Below are positions 45,340 to 56,194 of a stretch of 64,000 nt of DNA, piece by piece; the first letter of the stretch is position 1, and every line of letters begins with the position of its first letter. The translations under genes were made by a program, and so were the position numbers. Origin of the DNA: Pomphorhynchus laevis (lineage: Eukaryota; Acanthocephala; Palaeacanthocephala; Echinorhynchida; Pomphorhynchidae); contig WNNJ02003686.1 in the NCBI GenBank assembly GCA_012934845.2, positions 1 to 64,000 of the forward strand, in the 5' to 3' direction. The notes under the pieces were generated by a model. It did no database searches and had not been told where the DNA came from. It saw nothing but the letters and a program-made list of their open reading frames with translations.

Positions 45340-45364
45340 GAGCATTAGCTCAAATAGCTGGCTC
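45340..45364 (-). other. 3'-terminal LINE hairpin (copy A)
   Basis: GAGC-ATT-AGCT-CAAAT-AGCT-G-GCTC: inner stem AGCT/AGCT, outer stem GAGC/GCTC, just inside the TAA tail. Likely recognition site for the reverse transcriptase, by analogy with L2-type 3' stem-loops. Confidence 0.55.
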
Positions 45365-45388
45365 ACAATAAGTTCGTAAATAAATTAA

Positions 45389-48355
45389 TTAGTTTTTAAA
45401 ATAAGGAAATGCAACACGAAACATTGCTTGATCCATTCGTAGTCTTCTTTTAAAAGCACTAAGTGAACTGCATCCAACGGTGTCTGCATCAAGGTTGTTC
45501 CACAGCTCAACAATTCTTCTATCAAATTGCATCGCGCCCAATTTCTGTACTCTGTTTCTTCGAATAGTTAAAGAATGACCGCGAAGAACATTTGAACAAC
45601 GTAGTTGAACCCTACTCCGAAGAGGGTGATGAGGACGTTGGAATAAATGCCAAACAAGGCACATATCCATGTACCGACGGGTCCATGTGACGGTCTCAAG
45701 TCCTAATGATCTCAGTCTGTCTTCATAAGGCAGCGACGCCAACGTTGGTGCTAGCTTTGTTGCCCTGCGAAGTACCCTCTCTGATTTCTTATGTTCATGC
45801 ACAGTACGTGGGTATACAACCGGAGCTGCATATAAAAGTCTACTCAATACATGTGCTAAAATCAGAGGCCGAAGAGCAGTCGGATTAACGCGAACAAACG
45901 CGCGTCGAATCATACCTATCATTTTATTGGAGTTGGCACAAGCTTGATCAGTGTGCTTTTTGGTTGATAAATTAGAGGTAACCCATACTCCTAAATCTTT
46001 GTAACTATCGACACTTTCCACAATACAGTCCTTATATGTGTAACAAGCTGATGTTAGTTGCTTGCGAGCATTACCAATAATACGCATGTGTTTGCATTTC
46101 GAAACATTTATCACAAGCTTGTTTAACGCCGCCCACAACTCCAAATTATCTATGTCAGTTTGCAAATTATCAACATCCTCACATGAATGAATGGGCCGCC
46201 ATATTTTTAAGTCATCTGCATACAAACATGATCGAGAGCGAATGCACCCAGGCAAATCGTTAACATAAATGCTGAATAAAAGCGGACCCAAAACTGAACC
46301 TTGAGGTACTCCAATATGACATTCTCTAGACACAGACAATGACCAATCGACAAGTACTCGAAAGCAACGATCACGAAGAAATTCTCTAATCCAATCAACT
46401 ATTATGTTTGGGAGTCCAGTATTGACAAGTTTCTGAAGAAGTAGACCATGATCTACTCTATCAAAAGCTTTAGAAAAGTCGAAGAATATAATGTCTGTAT
46501 CGATATAATGTGTCTTATTCGCTGTCCAATCAAGATGAGCATCAAGCAAATTTGAAACAGTTGAATAACCCTTCCGAAATCCGTGCTGATTAGGGACTAA
46601 AATTTTTCCTACACGAAAAAACTCAACCATGTAGCGATGCACAAACCTCTCCAACACTCTACAGCAAATGCAGGTAATGCTCACCGGCCTATAATTCTCG
46701 ACGGAAGAGCGATCTCCCTTCTTGAAGTAGGGAAGAACAATTGACTGCTTCCACACATTAGGAAGAGATCTTTCCAAGATTGACTGGCGAAAAATTGCAC
46801 AGAGAGGAACGCAAATTGAGCCTGCTAATCTGCGCAGATAAACAGAAGGTAGTAAGTCACAACCTCTTGAATTATTTGCTTTTAGACGGCGTAATTCGGA
46901 ATAGACTTTAGCTGGCGTTATCAAATTGTCAAGGTCCAACTCAAGACACGTGTCAGAGTAAGTGTTCAGCACACTAGATTCCATACAAAAAGTTTGATGT
47001 TCATTTGCGGGCTCTACTGAAGTGCAATAGTGTGCCGCAAACTCTTCAGCTAGGTCATTCGCAGAAATGTCATAGAAGTAGTGACAAATCGAAGAATCAA
47101 CAGCTCCCCTGCTTGATAGGTACTGAAAAAGGACCTTTAAATCGTATTTACACTTGTTAGCTAATGCATTCTCAAATGCACACCGCTTCTTTCTCTTCAA
47201 TGAATTGAATAAATTTCTTGCCTGTTTAAAAACATCATAACTACACTCCCCAACTTTGTAGCGATTGAAGATCAAATTACGAGTCCTCAATGCTGAACGT
47301 AACTCAGAATCGAACCAGGGAGAATCTTTTCGACGTGTCCTGATTCTAAGTGGAGAGAATAAAATAAGCAGCGACTCTAAGGTTCTCTGAAAGTAATTCC
47401 ACGCGCCGTGTACTCCAACAACAGCGGGATCTGGCCAGGTAGCTGTTGAAAGTATTGACTTAATTGCACGTGTGTTGGTTTTGAAAGCATTAACCACTTG
47501 ATTTTCACGCGGACCTCGAGTATCTTCTTGAAACCTTAACCTAATGATCAATACGCAATGATCAGACATACCGATCGGGGCATCATAACGGATAGCGTTA
47601 ATAATCTCACTGTTCGAAGATAAACATACATCTAATAGAGATCTACTGTCACTAGCAAAACGAGTGTAATTTTGAACATGCTGAGTTAAACCACAATAGA
47701 TGATACACTCCAGAAGGTCATAGGAAGCATGGTCACAAGTAGGAAAAGCCGTATACGAATTCCAATCAACCGAAGGCATATTCAAGTCACCAAGTATTAA
47801 AACATTGGAGGTACCTTTAGAATAAAGTTCTACTTCCCCAATCAGTTTATCTGTGGCGGCCAAGGGTGAACGATATACTACCCCCAGAACAAGCGGAGCG
47901 GTATGCATGAATTTTACCCGACACCACAAACTTTCGACTTTATTAGAAGAAGAAGTGCTAAGAATAGTTACTTTCACATCGTTGCTCACATAAAGAATAA
48001 CACCTCCACCTCTTCCACTTTTACGATCACTGCGGAAAACCAGATAACCAGGGATGGAGACTTCATTATCAATAATATCACTATATAGCCATGATTCTGT
48101 GATAGCGAGTAATTTAGGACGAATTAACTGAACTCTATATCTCAGTTCATCTATCTTCGATATAAGACTGCGAACATTACCATGGAGTATTTCACAATGC
48201 CCCAACATACCTCTGGGAGTATTCCTATCACCCCTTACACATCCAAATAACCCGGACGCTAAACCATTTAGACTCTGATAGGCAGAGTAGACGAGCCCGT
48301 TTCGATTACAGAATGCACGCGAGGCGACATGACTAGTGGGCTCCAACTCAGCCAA
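45389..48355 (-). CDS. LINE ORF2: AP endonuclease and reverse transcriptase
   Basis: 988 residues, the usual size for a CR1/L2-type pol. Endonuclease (about residues 55-290): HGNVRSLISKIDELR, LAITESWLY, GRGGGVILYVS, LGVVYRSP, LGDLNMPSVDW and GMSDHCVL hold the Asn, Glu, Asp-x-Asn and Asp-His residues of the APE fold. RT (about 500-790): LPYFKKGDRSSVENYRPVSI, NQHGFRKGYST, IIFFDFSKAFDRVDH, GVPQGSVLGPLLFSIYVNDL and the catalytic SCLYADDLKIW. A C-terminal LILAHVLSRLLYAAPVVYP region follows. It nicks DNA and copies its RNA at the target. The start ATG overlaps the end of ORF1 by 88 nt in another frame, so translation probably depends on reinitiation or a frameshift. Confidence 0.9.
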   Translation of the reverse strand: MAELEPTSHVASRAFCNRNGLVYSAYQSLNGLASGLFGCVRGDRNTPRGMLGHCEILHGNVRSLISKIDELRYRVQLIRPKLLAITESWLYSDIIDNEVSIPGYLVFRSDRKSGRGGGVILYVSNDVKVTILSTSSSNKVESLWCRVKFMHTAPLVLGVVYRSPLAATDKLIGEVELYSKGTSNVLILGDLNMPSVDWNSYTAFPTCDHASYDLLECIIYCGLTQHVQNYTRFASDSRSLLDVCLSSNSEIINAIRYDAPIGMSDHCVLIIRLRFQEDTRGPRENQVVNAFKTNTRAIKSILSTATWPDPAVVGVHGAWNYFQRTLESLLILFSPLRIRTRRKDSPWFDSELRSALRTRNLIFNRYKVGECSYDVFKQARNLFNSLKRKKRCAFENALANKCKYDLKVLFQYLSSRGAVDSSICHYFYDISANDLAEEFAAHYCTSVEPANEHQTFCMESSVLNTYSDTCLELDLDNLITPAKVYSELRRLKANNSRGCDLLPSVYLRRLAGSICVPLCAIFRQSILERSLPNVWKQSIVLPYFKKGDRSSVENYRPVSITCICCRVLERFVHRYMVEFFRVGKILVPNQHGFRKGYSTVSNLLDAHLDWTANKTHYIDTDIIFFDFSKAFDRVDHGLLLQKLVNTGLPNIIVDWIREFLRDRCFRVLVDWSLSVSRECHIGVPQGSVLGPLLFSIYVNDLPGCIRSRSCLYADDLKIWRPIHSCEDVDNLQTDIDNLELWAALNKLVINVSKCKHMRIIGNARKQLTSACYTYKDCIVESVDSYKDLGVWVTSNLSTKKHTDQACANSNKMIGMIRRAFVRVNPTALRPLILAHVLSRLLYAAPVVYPRTVHEHKKSERVLRRATKLAPTLASLPYEDRLRSLGLETVTWTRRYMDMCLVWHLFQRPHHPLRSRVQLRCSNVLRGHSLTIRRNRVQKLGAMQFDRRIVELWNNLDADTVGCSSLSAFKRRLRMDQAMFRVAFPYFKN

Positions 48356-49731
48356 GTGCGTCGCTTCACAATCTGAAAATTTTTCACATAGAGATTTGTT
48401 TCTCCTTTAGCAACACGAGATGATAGTTCTTTTTTAACCTTCGATAATTTTTTTCGTTCTGATACATCAAGATCTTTCAGCAGTCGAATATTAGACCCTT
48501 TGAGACGGAACGAGTTTCTCAACATTAAGGTAGCATGAAGTTGGTTATGGAAGACAGCTTTGAGTAGTCGGGGTTTATTATTTAAAGCATTACGCTTACC
48601 TAGACGGAAAAGAGCGATAAGTTTAACTTTTTGGACTGTCTCAATGTCACAGGAGCCAAGTACATGTGCCAGAATAGACCTCAAACTCTGAATGTCGTCA
48701 TTCAGTCGTGCTTGCGCATTCTCGAAGATAGACTCGGGCACATTAGCTAGAATAACTGAGCAACCTCTATTATATATCCGCTTATTTGAGATCACCCTAT
48801 CGAGACCATCACAGGACACAGCAGATTGTGTATCTGTACATGCACGTAAGCTGGGTATTTGAGTATCCGTTTTAACAATATTCCGCAAGCTAGATAAGTC
48901 TGTCTGGGTATGTGAATCATGAGACTCTAAAGAACTTGATGGTGACATCAAGGTGACGTGTGCGTTGCCCGAGGAAACGCACTGACCATCTTTGTTTGAG
49001 ATATTACGAAATGTCGCATTGTGAGCATTCGGCATCTTCGGTGTATCACTTTGTGAAATCGCTTCATCAGACAGAATATATTTCGAGACTTCGTCATACT
49101 GTCTTGACACTGAATTTGGAGTTGAATAGGAAGAACGCAAATATCCCCGCTTCCAAATACGGGATGCTACAGGTCCATTGCTGCCTACATAAGCTCCAGT
49201 TGTCCGAGTTCGGTTGTCAATATGTAAAGAAAGATCGGCAGAAGGACGATCAACGACAACGCATGTAGTCATATCGTTCGTAGTCTGTGATACTTTAGGG
49301 ACTGTATTATCAGCAATTTGTTGCAATTTGCGATCGCTTGTATTCTCATCAAGGGGAATAACGCAGGCAGTCGTATCATCACCAACCCGCGCATCCACAG
49401 GAACTACATTTTTAAAAGGATGTTGAGCTTTGGAAGAGGATATTTTATCGTCCATGAGAACGGTTCGACTTAGAGATTGGTTATGTGCTTCTTCAAATTC
49501 GACCAAACGTCTTCTCAAAATATTAAGCTCCTTCACAGCACAAAAGCCACATAAATAAGCATCATCGGAATTCTTTTTTAACTTGCTCATACAAATAGTG
49601 GTCCAGGTGTCACACAAATCGTTCGAACACTGGACTTGGACAGATGTACACTCATCAATTATGCTTGCGTTTAGAGATACGGTGTTTACATTTGACTTCT
49701 TAGCTTTAAGCTTCGATGTTTTTCGTGTCAT
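48268..49731 (-). CDS. LINE ORF1: PHD-like finger and nucleic-acid-binding protein
   Basis: 487 residues. N-terminal basic MTRKTSKLKAKKSN, then a PHD-like zinc finger with VQCSNDLCDTWTTIC and YLCGFC (about residues 30-80), a helical LNILRRRLVEFEEAHNQ, a long low-complexity middle, and a conserved C-terminal part (CSVILANVPESIFENAQAR, LIALFRLGKRNA, KPRLLKAVFHN, NIRLLKDLDVSERKKL) that reads like an RRM-type nucleic-acid-binding domain. All three copies in the window share both domains. By analogy it coats the element RNA. The start is the first ATG, followed by a basic stretch seen also in MARTKKTETKK of the 61.6-kb copy. Confidence 0.85.
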   Translation of the reverse strand: MTRKTSKLKAKKSNVNTVSLNASIIDECTSVQVQCSNDLCDTWTTICMSKLKKNSDDAYLCGFCAVKELNILRRRLVEFEEAHNQSLSRTVLMDDKISSSKAQHPFKNVVPVDARVGDDTTACVIPLDENTSDRKLQQIADNTVPKVSQTTNDMTTCVVVDRPSADLSLHIDNRTRTTGAYVGSNGPVASRIWKRGYLRSSYSTPNSVSRQYDEVSKYILSDEAISQSDTPKMPNAHNATFRNISNKDGQCVSSGNAHVTLMSPSSSLESHDSHTQTDLSSLRNIVKTDTQIPSLRACTDTQSAVSCDGLDRVISNKRIYNRGCSVILANVPESIFENAQARLNDDIQSLRSILAHVLGSCDIETVQKVKLIALFRLGKRNALNNKPRLLKAVFHNQLHATLMLRNSFRLKGSNIRLLKDLDVSERKKLSKVKKELSSRVAKGETNLYVKNFQIVKRRTWLSWSPLVMSPRVHSVIETGSSTLPIRV

Positions 49732-49780
49732 TATGTGTTTTGTTCCGCTGGCAAGTTGTTTTGTAAATGTATGTTTATAT

Positions 49781-49808
49781 ATTGTGTGTTTAAGCTGTTT
49801 AAATTTTT
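49781..49808 (-). promoter_or_regulatory. Shared LINE leader motif (site 4)
   Basis: TTTAAACAGCTTAAACACAC then AAT, about 50 bp upstream of the ORF1 ATG. Confidence 0.4.
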
Positions 49809-49929
49809 TGTTCTAGTTGTTCTTTTTGTTCTAGTTGTTCTTTTAGATATGATTAGGTTTATGATCCTGAAACTTAATCTGATCAATACATGAATATTAG
49901 TTTGATTGATATGTAAGTAGTTAATGGGT

Positions 49930-50665
49930 ATCAAGATAGTTTAAACTGACTTTATTATTTGATATCATTTCCAAATCTATTTCTAATGCCCAAGTAGCTT
50001 TAAACTCGCTCTCAGCGTTCTGTTTTACTAATCGTATTCGAGTGAACCGTGAAAAGTCTAAGGTAATTAAGTTCCGAAGAGGAGGTCGACTAAGTCGATC
50101 GGACATTCTATGCTATCAAGACGCTCCGCTCGATTTTGAATCGAAGTATATGTATCTCAGAATGTTAATCACATCTAGATGGTCTTTCTCTCAACATTTT
50201 GAACTTAAATGTGATAAAATTGTGAAGGCAAATCCGGACTATCCGAACTAGGCAAATTATCTTTTGAGGCTGGGTTACGATATTTTTTATATAGTGCTGC
50301 TTCCAAGACTACAATATGTACTAGCTTGTATCTGGGTAGACTTGACTTCAGAAAACATTTACCAGTTAGATAAGTACCTGTCAAGATTTATAAAAAGGTT
50401 GGTAGGCGTATCTCCAAAAAATTCATCCACGGTTGTTCAAGTTCTAGCAAGGCTGCCTCTTTTATCAGTTTCATTGCAGAAAGAGATGAATCTTCCTTTG
50501 ACTGATGGTTTTATTAAAAATCTCAATTTCTTCTACGGCAAAGTACTTAAACTTTATCAGGATATCTATCATACTCCTGATAAACTCCTGATGGATATCA
50601 TACTCCTGGTGGATAACGACGAACCGAACGTATCTGCTGTCCCCTCAGAAATGGCTCACAACTAG
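49930..50665 (+). pseudogene. LINE RT C-terminal fragment, different family
   Basis: Plus-strand piece with VNREKSKVIKFRRGGRLSR, DAPLDFESKYMYLRMLITS (50042-50251) and IVLLPRLQYVLACIW, YQLDKYLSRFIKRLVGVS (50264-50665): the thumb region after the RT catalytic box. It is not the CR1/L2-like family on either side. 5' truncated, with stops. Confidence 0.65.
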
Positions 50666-50668
50666 CAA

Positions 50669-53600
50669 ATGCAAATATCGCGACGACGATCTTCAGTAAT
50701 AACCGCACAACCTCAACATGAATCCATAAAATCCTCAATAATGACGCCAGGTAACATTCAACATGATGTAGGCATGACTAGGTCTGTACTTCTTAGAGGT
50801 GTTTCAAAAGCAAATGTGATTAACTCTCAAGACACTCCTTCACTTAATAGCATGGCATCTGCATATGACTCTCGTCAGGTACCTCGAAGAAGGGAAGATT
50901 TTCATAACCGTGAACAGTGTTTAATTATTGCAAACGTAAAGGAATCTGTCGCTATAAATAGCCAGGCACGATTAGACGACGACTTGGGACATCTACAATC
51001 CATTCTTTCGGTGGTATTGCATGAATGTCAAGACAAAGTTGTTAAGAGCATGAAGATAAAGGCCGCTTTTCGTCTCGGTAAGATAAGTAATGAGTTGAGA
51101 CCCAGACTGCTCAAAGTAGTGTTCAACTCCGCTGAAATTATTCACATAATCTTTAACGGCGCATATCGTTTGAAAGGGTCGAGTATACGTCTGCTACGCG
51201 ATCTGAGCATAGCTGATCGATTACGTTTGAAAGAGGCTAAATCAGAGTTAGCATGTCGATTAGAGTTGGGTGAAAAGAATTTGACAATACAAAATTTTCG
51301 AGTTGTGCGGAGGCGTCTACATATTCATTGGAAGGGACTGTCAGATGTGATCAATCCTGCAAGCCTTCTTACCACTTTGGCGCCCTCCGCCTAAGACGTG
51401 AAATATTCACTGTTTCGCCTTGCCTCAATGTCGATCGGTGTATTCGTGAATTTCGAAAATTTCTTCGCGATTTTTCCTTCAAGTTGAGCACAAATAATGG
51501 TGGTTTAAAAATCATTTACTCGAATATTCGTAGTCTACTTAATAAGTTAGATGAAATAAAATGTCTCTTTCAAGATATCGTACCAGATGTAGGTATTTTC
51601 ACAGAATCTTGGCTTAGTTCGTCAATAGCAGACGTAGATATATTCATTGAGGGATACAGCATAAGTAGAAGTGATAGAACAGGGAAAATTGGAGGAGGTG
51701 TTATCGCGTATATCTCTAATAGGCTTCAATTCCGAATAATTGAAACTCTTAGTGATGCTATTAACCATAATGAAGCATTGTGTATTAGGCTATATTGTCA
51801 ACACCCAATAACGGTATTGACTGTGTATCGTTCTCCAAGATCAAACACAGATAGCATAGCTGCTTTAATGGGGAGAATTAATTATTGTATATATTTGCTG
51901 TACTCGGTGATTTCAACATGCCATCTGTCAATTGGGTTAATTACACTTCCAATGACTCGGATGTCGAGAGTTTGAAGCTACTTGGCTTAATAAACAGCTT
52001 GGCTCTTAAGCAACATGTCAGTCAGAGTACAAGATTTTCACAGGATTCACATTCACTTTTGGATTTATGCCTTACTGTACCATATAACATTCTTGATAGA
52101 TTAAGCTATCTGGACCCAATAGGTCATTCAGATCATGTGGTCATTTCGATTGGTCTGAGCGATGTCTACTCACATGGCGTAAATCCGACGTCGTCTGTAA
52201 ACCCATTCAGAACTGACTTTGCTCTAGTAAATAAATATCTCGTTGGGGTAAAGTGGTTGGATGCTTTTGATGTTGGCGTCGAATATTCATGGCAGTTTTT
52301 CAGGGATACTCTGTACCACCTCCTTAATCGTTTCTCACCTCTTCAGAGTAAACACTGTTTGACATCGATCTCACCGCCTTGGTTTAATAGCGACATAAAA
52401 CATGCATTAAAGATGAGACGTAAGGCCTTTAATAACTATCGTAAAGACAGAGCTAATTTCAGCACTTATAAGAAATGGCGAAACCTCGTTACGTCCATGA
52501 AGCGAACTGGTAGGCGATCTTTCGAAAATCAGCTAAGTATAAACTGTCACCGTGATCCCCGCTCTTTCTTTAGGTATGTGACTGCTAAGCATACGCGCTG
52601 TAAACCTATAAATTGTATTCAACGTGACGATGGGAAATTCATAACTGATTCTTTGCAGATATCAAATATGTTTAGAAATCATTTCCATTCTTTGAATCTT
52701 GACCATAAGGATGTGACAATGGGTGATCCATGTACATTTGAATCGCCCGGAGATGACACCAGCGACCTCTTCCGATGTGATGATGTTCTCCAAGAGCTTC
52801 GGAAACTTAAATGCAAAGCAGGTGCGGGTCCAGATGGCTTACCGCCAGTATATCTGCGCAACATCGCTGACATAATATGTCATCCGCTTTACAATATTTT
52901 CTCTGCGTCTGTTGCTTTTGGCGTTGTTCCTTCTGATTAGCAGAATTCCATCATCTGTCCTATTTATAAGGGGATAGTTCGTCCATTGACAATTATAGGC
53001 CTATTAGTCTCACTTGCGTGTGTTGTCGTGTGCTAGAAAGATTGATTAAGCGACGAATAATAGAATTTCTAAATAGATTTCAAATTTTGAACCCAGCACA
53101 GCATGGCTTCCGAAAAGGTTATTCCACGACTACTAATCTTGTACATGCACGTGAAAATTGGTATCACTATTATGATCAAGGCATACCAGTTGATGTCATT
53201 TTCTTTGATTTCTCAAAAGCGTTCGACTCAGTTAATCACACGCGTCTTATTGAGAAGTTGGAGCACATTCATCTTGATAAGAGGATCATAAACTGGATTC
53301 GTGTATTCCTTTCCAACCGACAAAGTGTCGTACGAGTAAATGAGTCGCTGTCGAGTCCATTTCCAGTGTTGTTAGGTGTTCCACAGGGAAGTGTATTGGG
53401 TCCCATCTTATTCAGTCTTTATATCAACGATTTGATACCAAATATCAGTTCATTCAGTTTATTATATGCAGATGATCTTAAAGTTTGGCGACCTATTATT
53501 TCCGATCTTGACAAACAGCATTTACAAAGCGACGTCGACGTTATATCCAATTGGTCTATACGAAATCACTTGAGGATCAATTCCGCTAAATGTACATGTA

Positions 53601-54385
53601 TGCGTATATCACGAAGATCATGTGATCATCTTGGAGGTGAGTACCAGTTTGGTTCAATTAGTATCGAAAGAACCAACTCATATAAAGATTTGGGAGTTTG
53701 GGTTTGTGCTGACTTATCCACTCGAAAGCATTCAGACTACGTGTGTTGCATCACAAAACGCTTAATAGGACATACTCGTCGAGCTATGATAGGCATAGAT
53801 CCGTTATGTTATTATACCTTAGCAAATGCGTTTTTCTTGAGCCATATCTTATACGCATCGCCAGCTTGTTATCCCGAAACTACTTATGAGCGTCGTGCAT
53901 TAGAGAAAGTGTTCAGATCAACAACTAAATTAGTCTCAGGGCTGCATATTTATGGCTACGCGAAACGCCTCCAGATATTAAATATGCCTTGTCTGCGATA
54001 TATCCGTGACAAGCGAGATCTCTCTCTTGTTTGGAAAATTCTGCATACTAAAGATCATCCACTGTCACATCTACTGCAACTGAGAGGTCAACCTTCTCTT
54101 CGCGGACACCCCCTGATGCTGAAAACACAAAGGTACATGCATGCAGTTTCCTGCTTTGCCAAACGAGTCGTACGATCTTGGAATTCGCTTCAGAGTGCGA
54201 CCGTTTTGTCGTCTACTGCTTCAAGTTTTTGCGCCCTACTGGATGATGACCCTTCCTTCTCAAGACAACGGTGGGATTTTCAGTAGTTTATCTGATGAGG
54301 GAGGGACAAAACGACTCTTATTCTTTTTATTTTGTGAAGCAACTTGTAAAGAGCCTCGGCTCAATTCGTTGTCAATTAATAATAA
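50669..54385 (+). pseudogene. CR1/L2-like LINE, broken copy B
   Basis: Plus-strand relative of the 45.3-49.8 kb element, 5' truncated in ORF1. ORF1 part (50669-51394): CLIIANVKESVAINSQAR, AAFRLGKISNELRPRLLKV, SSIRLLRDLSIADRLRL. ORF2: endonuclease IIYSNIRSLLNKLDEIK, GIFTESWLSSSI, GKIGGGVIAYIS (51328-51975), then LGDFNMPSVNWVNYTS and GHSDHVVISI (51885-52940), then RT NPAQHGFRKGYSTTTNL, VIFFDFSKAFDSVNH, GVPQGSVLGPILFSLYINDL, SLLYADDLKVW (53018-54286). A frameshift near 51890-51975 and a stop at 52938-52940 followed by a frame change separate these parts. ORF1 and ORF2 overlap by 67 nt as in the intact copy. Confidence 0.85.
54351..54362 (+). other. 3'-terminal LINE hairpin (copy B)
   Basis: GAGCC-TC-GGCTC followed within 20 bp by TTAATAATAATA; same position and stem logic as 45340-45364. 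Confidence 0.5.
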
Positions 54386-54389
54386 TACT

Positions 54390-54750
54390 ATTGATTTTCT
54401 TTAAACAGCTTGGCGTAGCCCTCTCGCAAGTAAGCGCACTTTAATCTGGAGAGCTTCGCTTGACGGATATCACCCCGAGTTCTGTAAAAAAGGAAGAATC
54501 AAACATGAACGATCATCAACTTGTGTATGCTGTTTTTGCAACACAGTATGCTCATCACTCTTACATGCATTTTCTTGTGCTCATTTGTCTTGTTTATCTT
54601 TAAAAACAATAGATACGCTGAAGTAGGGGTAGGCTTATATGCTTATTTCGGTTGACGATGCGTACCTGTGTCACGTACAATCAATTTGAGTCAATCAATG
54701 AAATTTACGCAGCTCAAGAAATAAGAAAAAAGAAAACTGTTCTGACTTTA
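54390..54750. other. Gap between two LINE copies
   Basis: No gene assigned. A Cys-rich coding-like reading (STCVCCFCNTVCSSLLHAF at about 54515-54575, plus strand) may be a LINE tail relic. Confidence 0.3.
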
Positions 54751-54751
54751 T

Positions 54752-55411
54752 ATTTGTTATTATATTATATTATTACTACAGGTCATAGCCATAAGGCTGT
54801 TTTGACCGCTCACATAAAAAACAAATAAATACAAGAAAAAAATCAAAAACCATCATTCAGTATATATATCAGAACCATGGGTACTGCAGCAACCACCATT
54901 CGTTCTCATTTCGAATCCAACTCTTTATATTGGATTTAAATTCATTGATTGTATTCACCGCAACGACATCAACTGGAAGACGATTCCAAATATTCACCGC
55001 TCGATGAGACAGTCGGAAATGACGAGGGTATTTTCCGTGCTCATGTACTACTAGTACTTTCGAGTGCCCTCTACGTCCATCCCGTTCATTGAGTTCAACT
55101 CTATTTGCTGAAAAATTTTCATCTTTATTAACTAGTCGATACATAGCTAGAAGGTCGAAAAGAAGGAACCTTTCACGCACTGTCGGCATATTCAAACTTT
55201 TTATTCGTGCCTCATAGGGAGGATATCGTACCTGAGGACATAATTTCGTAAACAGTCGAAGTATGCGATCTAATTGATCAAGTTCTGTACGCGTACACGG
55301 AAAGACTACTGGCGACACATATTCTAATATCGGTCTTATAAGAGCATTATATAAACGCACAACACAAACGGGAGATAAATCTTTAAAGCAATTTTTGAGA
55401 ATATAGGTCAT
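54752..55411 (-). pseudogene. CR1/L2-like LINE, 5'-truncated 3' end
   Basis: A 180-codon open frame (54869-55411) covers the end of pol: LYNALIRPILEYVSPVVFP, LDRILRLFTKLCPQV, LFDLLAMYRLVN, HRAVNIWNRLPVDVVAV. The 3' UTR carries the hairpin at 54781-54807 and ends in an AT-rich ATTATATTATATTATTAC tail. 5' truncation in the RT is typical of incomplete target-primed synthesis. It is open but cannot be a functional polymerase. Confidence 0.8.
54781..54807 (-). other. 3'-terminal LINE hairpin (copy C)
   Basis: GGTC-AT-AGCC-ATAA-GGCT-GTTTT-GACC: the outer stem GGTC/GACC replaces GAGC/GCTC of the other copies with both strands changed. Confidence 0.55.
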
Positions 55412-55432
55412 TCTTCTTTATTATTACATACA

Positions 55433-55460
55433 GAGCATTAGCCACAAGGCTGTTTTGCTC
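55433..55460 (-). other. 3'-terminal LINE hairpin (copy D)
   Basis: GAGC-ATT-AGCC-ACAA-GGCT-GTTTT-GCTC next to an ATTATTACAT tail. Confidence 0.55.
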
Positions 55461-56078
55461 GATCACGACAATGAAAGGAAAAAAGAAGGTCATTTATATA
55501 ACGCCAAGTTATATAAATATAACGCCCAATTTAAACAATTGGTTTCTTTTGCTAAAACAACAACTTGACGGAGGTTGTGGATTATCAAGGTCGATGAGCG
55601 TACTTTATCTCTAACGAAAGGTCTAAGTGAAAGTCGGTTGTCGAAATGAAGCCTAGGAAAACGAGATTATCAACGATAGGAAGAATTGTAGAATTTAATT
55701 ATACGGAGGGAGGTTCTAAGCCGAGGCGTCGAGGTCGGATCCACATAATTTTGGATTAATCAGGATTCAGAGAAAGGCGAACGGAATAAAGATGATTGGA
55801 AATTGAGACAAGACAGCTGGAAACAGAAACACTAAGATCATGAATACGATAAGCAGGTGCATGAGCATAGATGAGAATGTCATAAGCATATTGCATAACA
55901 TAGAAGTTAAATTTTTGAGAAATCGAAGACAAATCATCAAGAAGGGAGAAAAGCATATGGCTTAATACGGAGCCTTGTGGAACACCGGACGGGATGGACG
56001 AAGGATGGGAGAGAGAAGAGTTAGAATAGACGCGAAATGTACGGTTTGATAGATATGAAGAAAACCATGATACAGTGG

Positions 56079-56194
56079 TGAACTAAAATCGATTTATGCA
56101 GCTTTATTTGAACAATCTACAAACAAACAGAATATAATAAATAGGTTAATGTGACATGGTTAATGTAATGAATAATGGTCTTCATGTCACATCA
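56079..56194 (-). repeat. LTR (3' LTR in element sense)
   Basis: 116 bp, TG...CA ends; pairs with 58163-58278. Confidence 0.85.

Larger units (their letters stand above)
45303..49810 (-). mobile_element. CR1/L2-like LINE, both ORFs open
   Basis: Complete-looking non-LTR retrotransposon on the minus strand: leader with the shared motif (49781-49808), ORF1 (49731-48268), ORF2 (48355-45389), a short 3' UTR with a double hairpin (45340-45364) and a TAA-repeat tail (45303-45323). The ORFs are uninterrupted, so this is the youngest-looking element in the window. True 5' end not determined. Confidence 0.85.

Noticed and set aside
54290-54330. CTGATGAGGGAGGG in the 3' UTR of LINE copy B
   Set aside because: No GAAA at a usable distance and no flanking stem.
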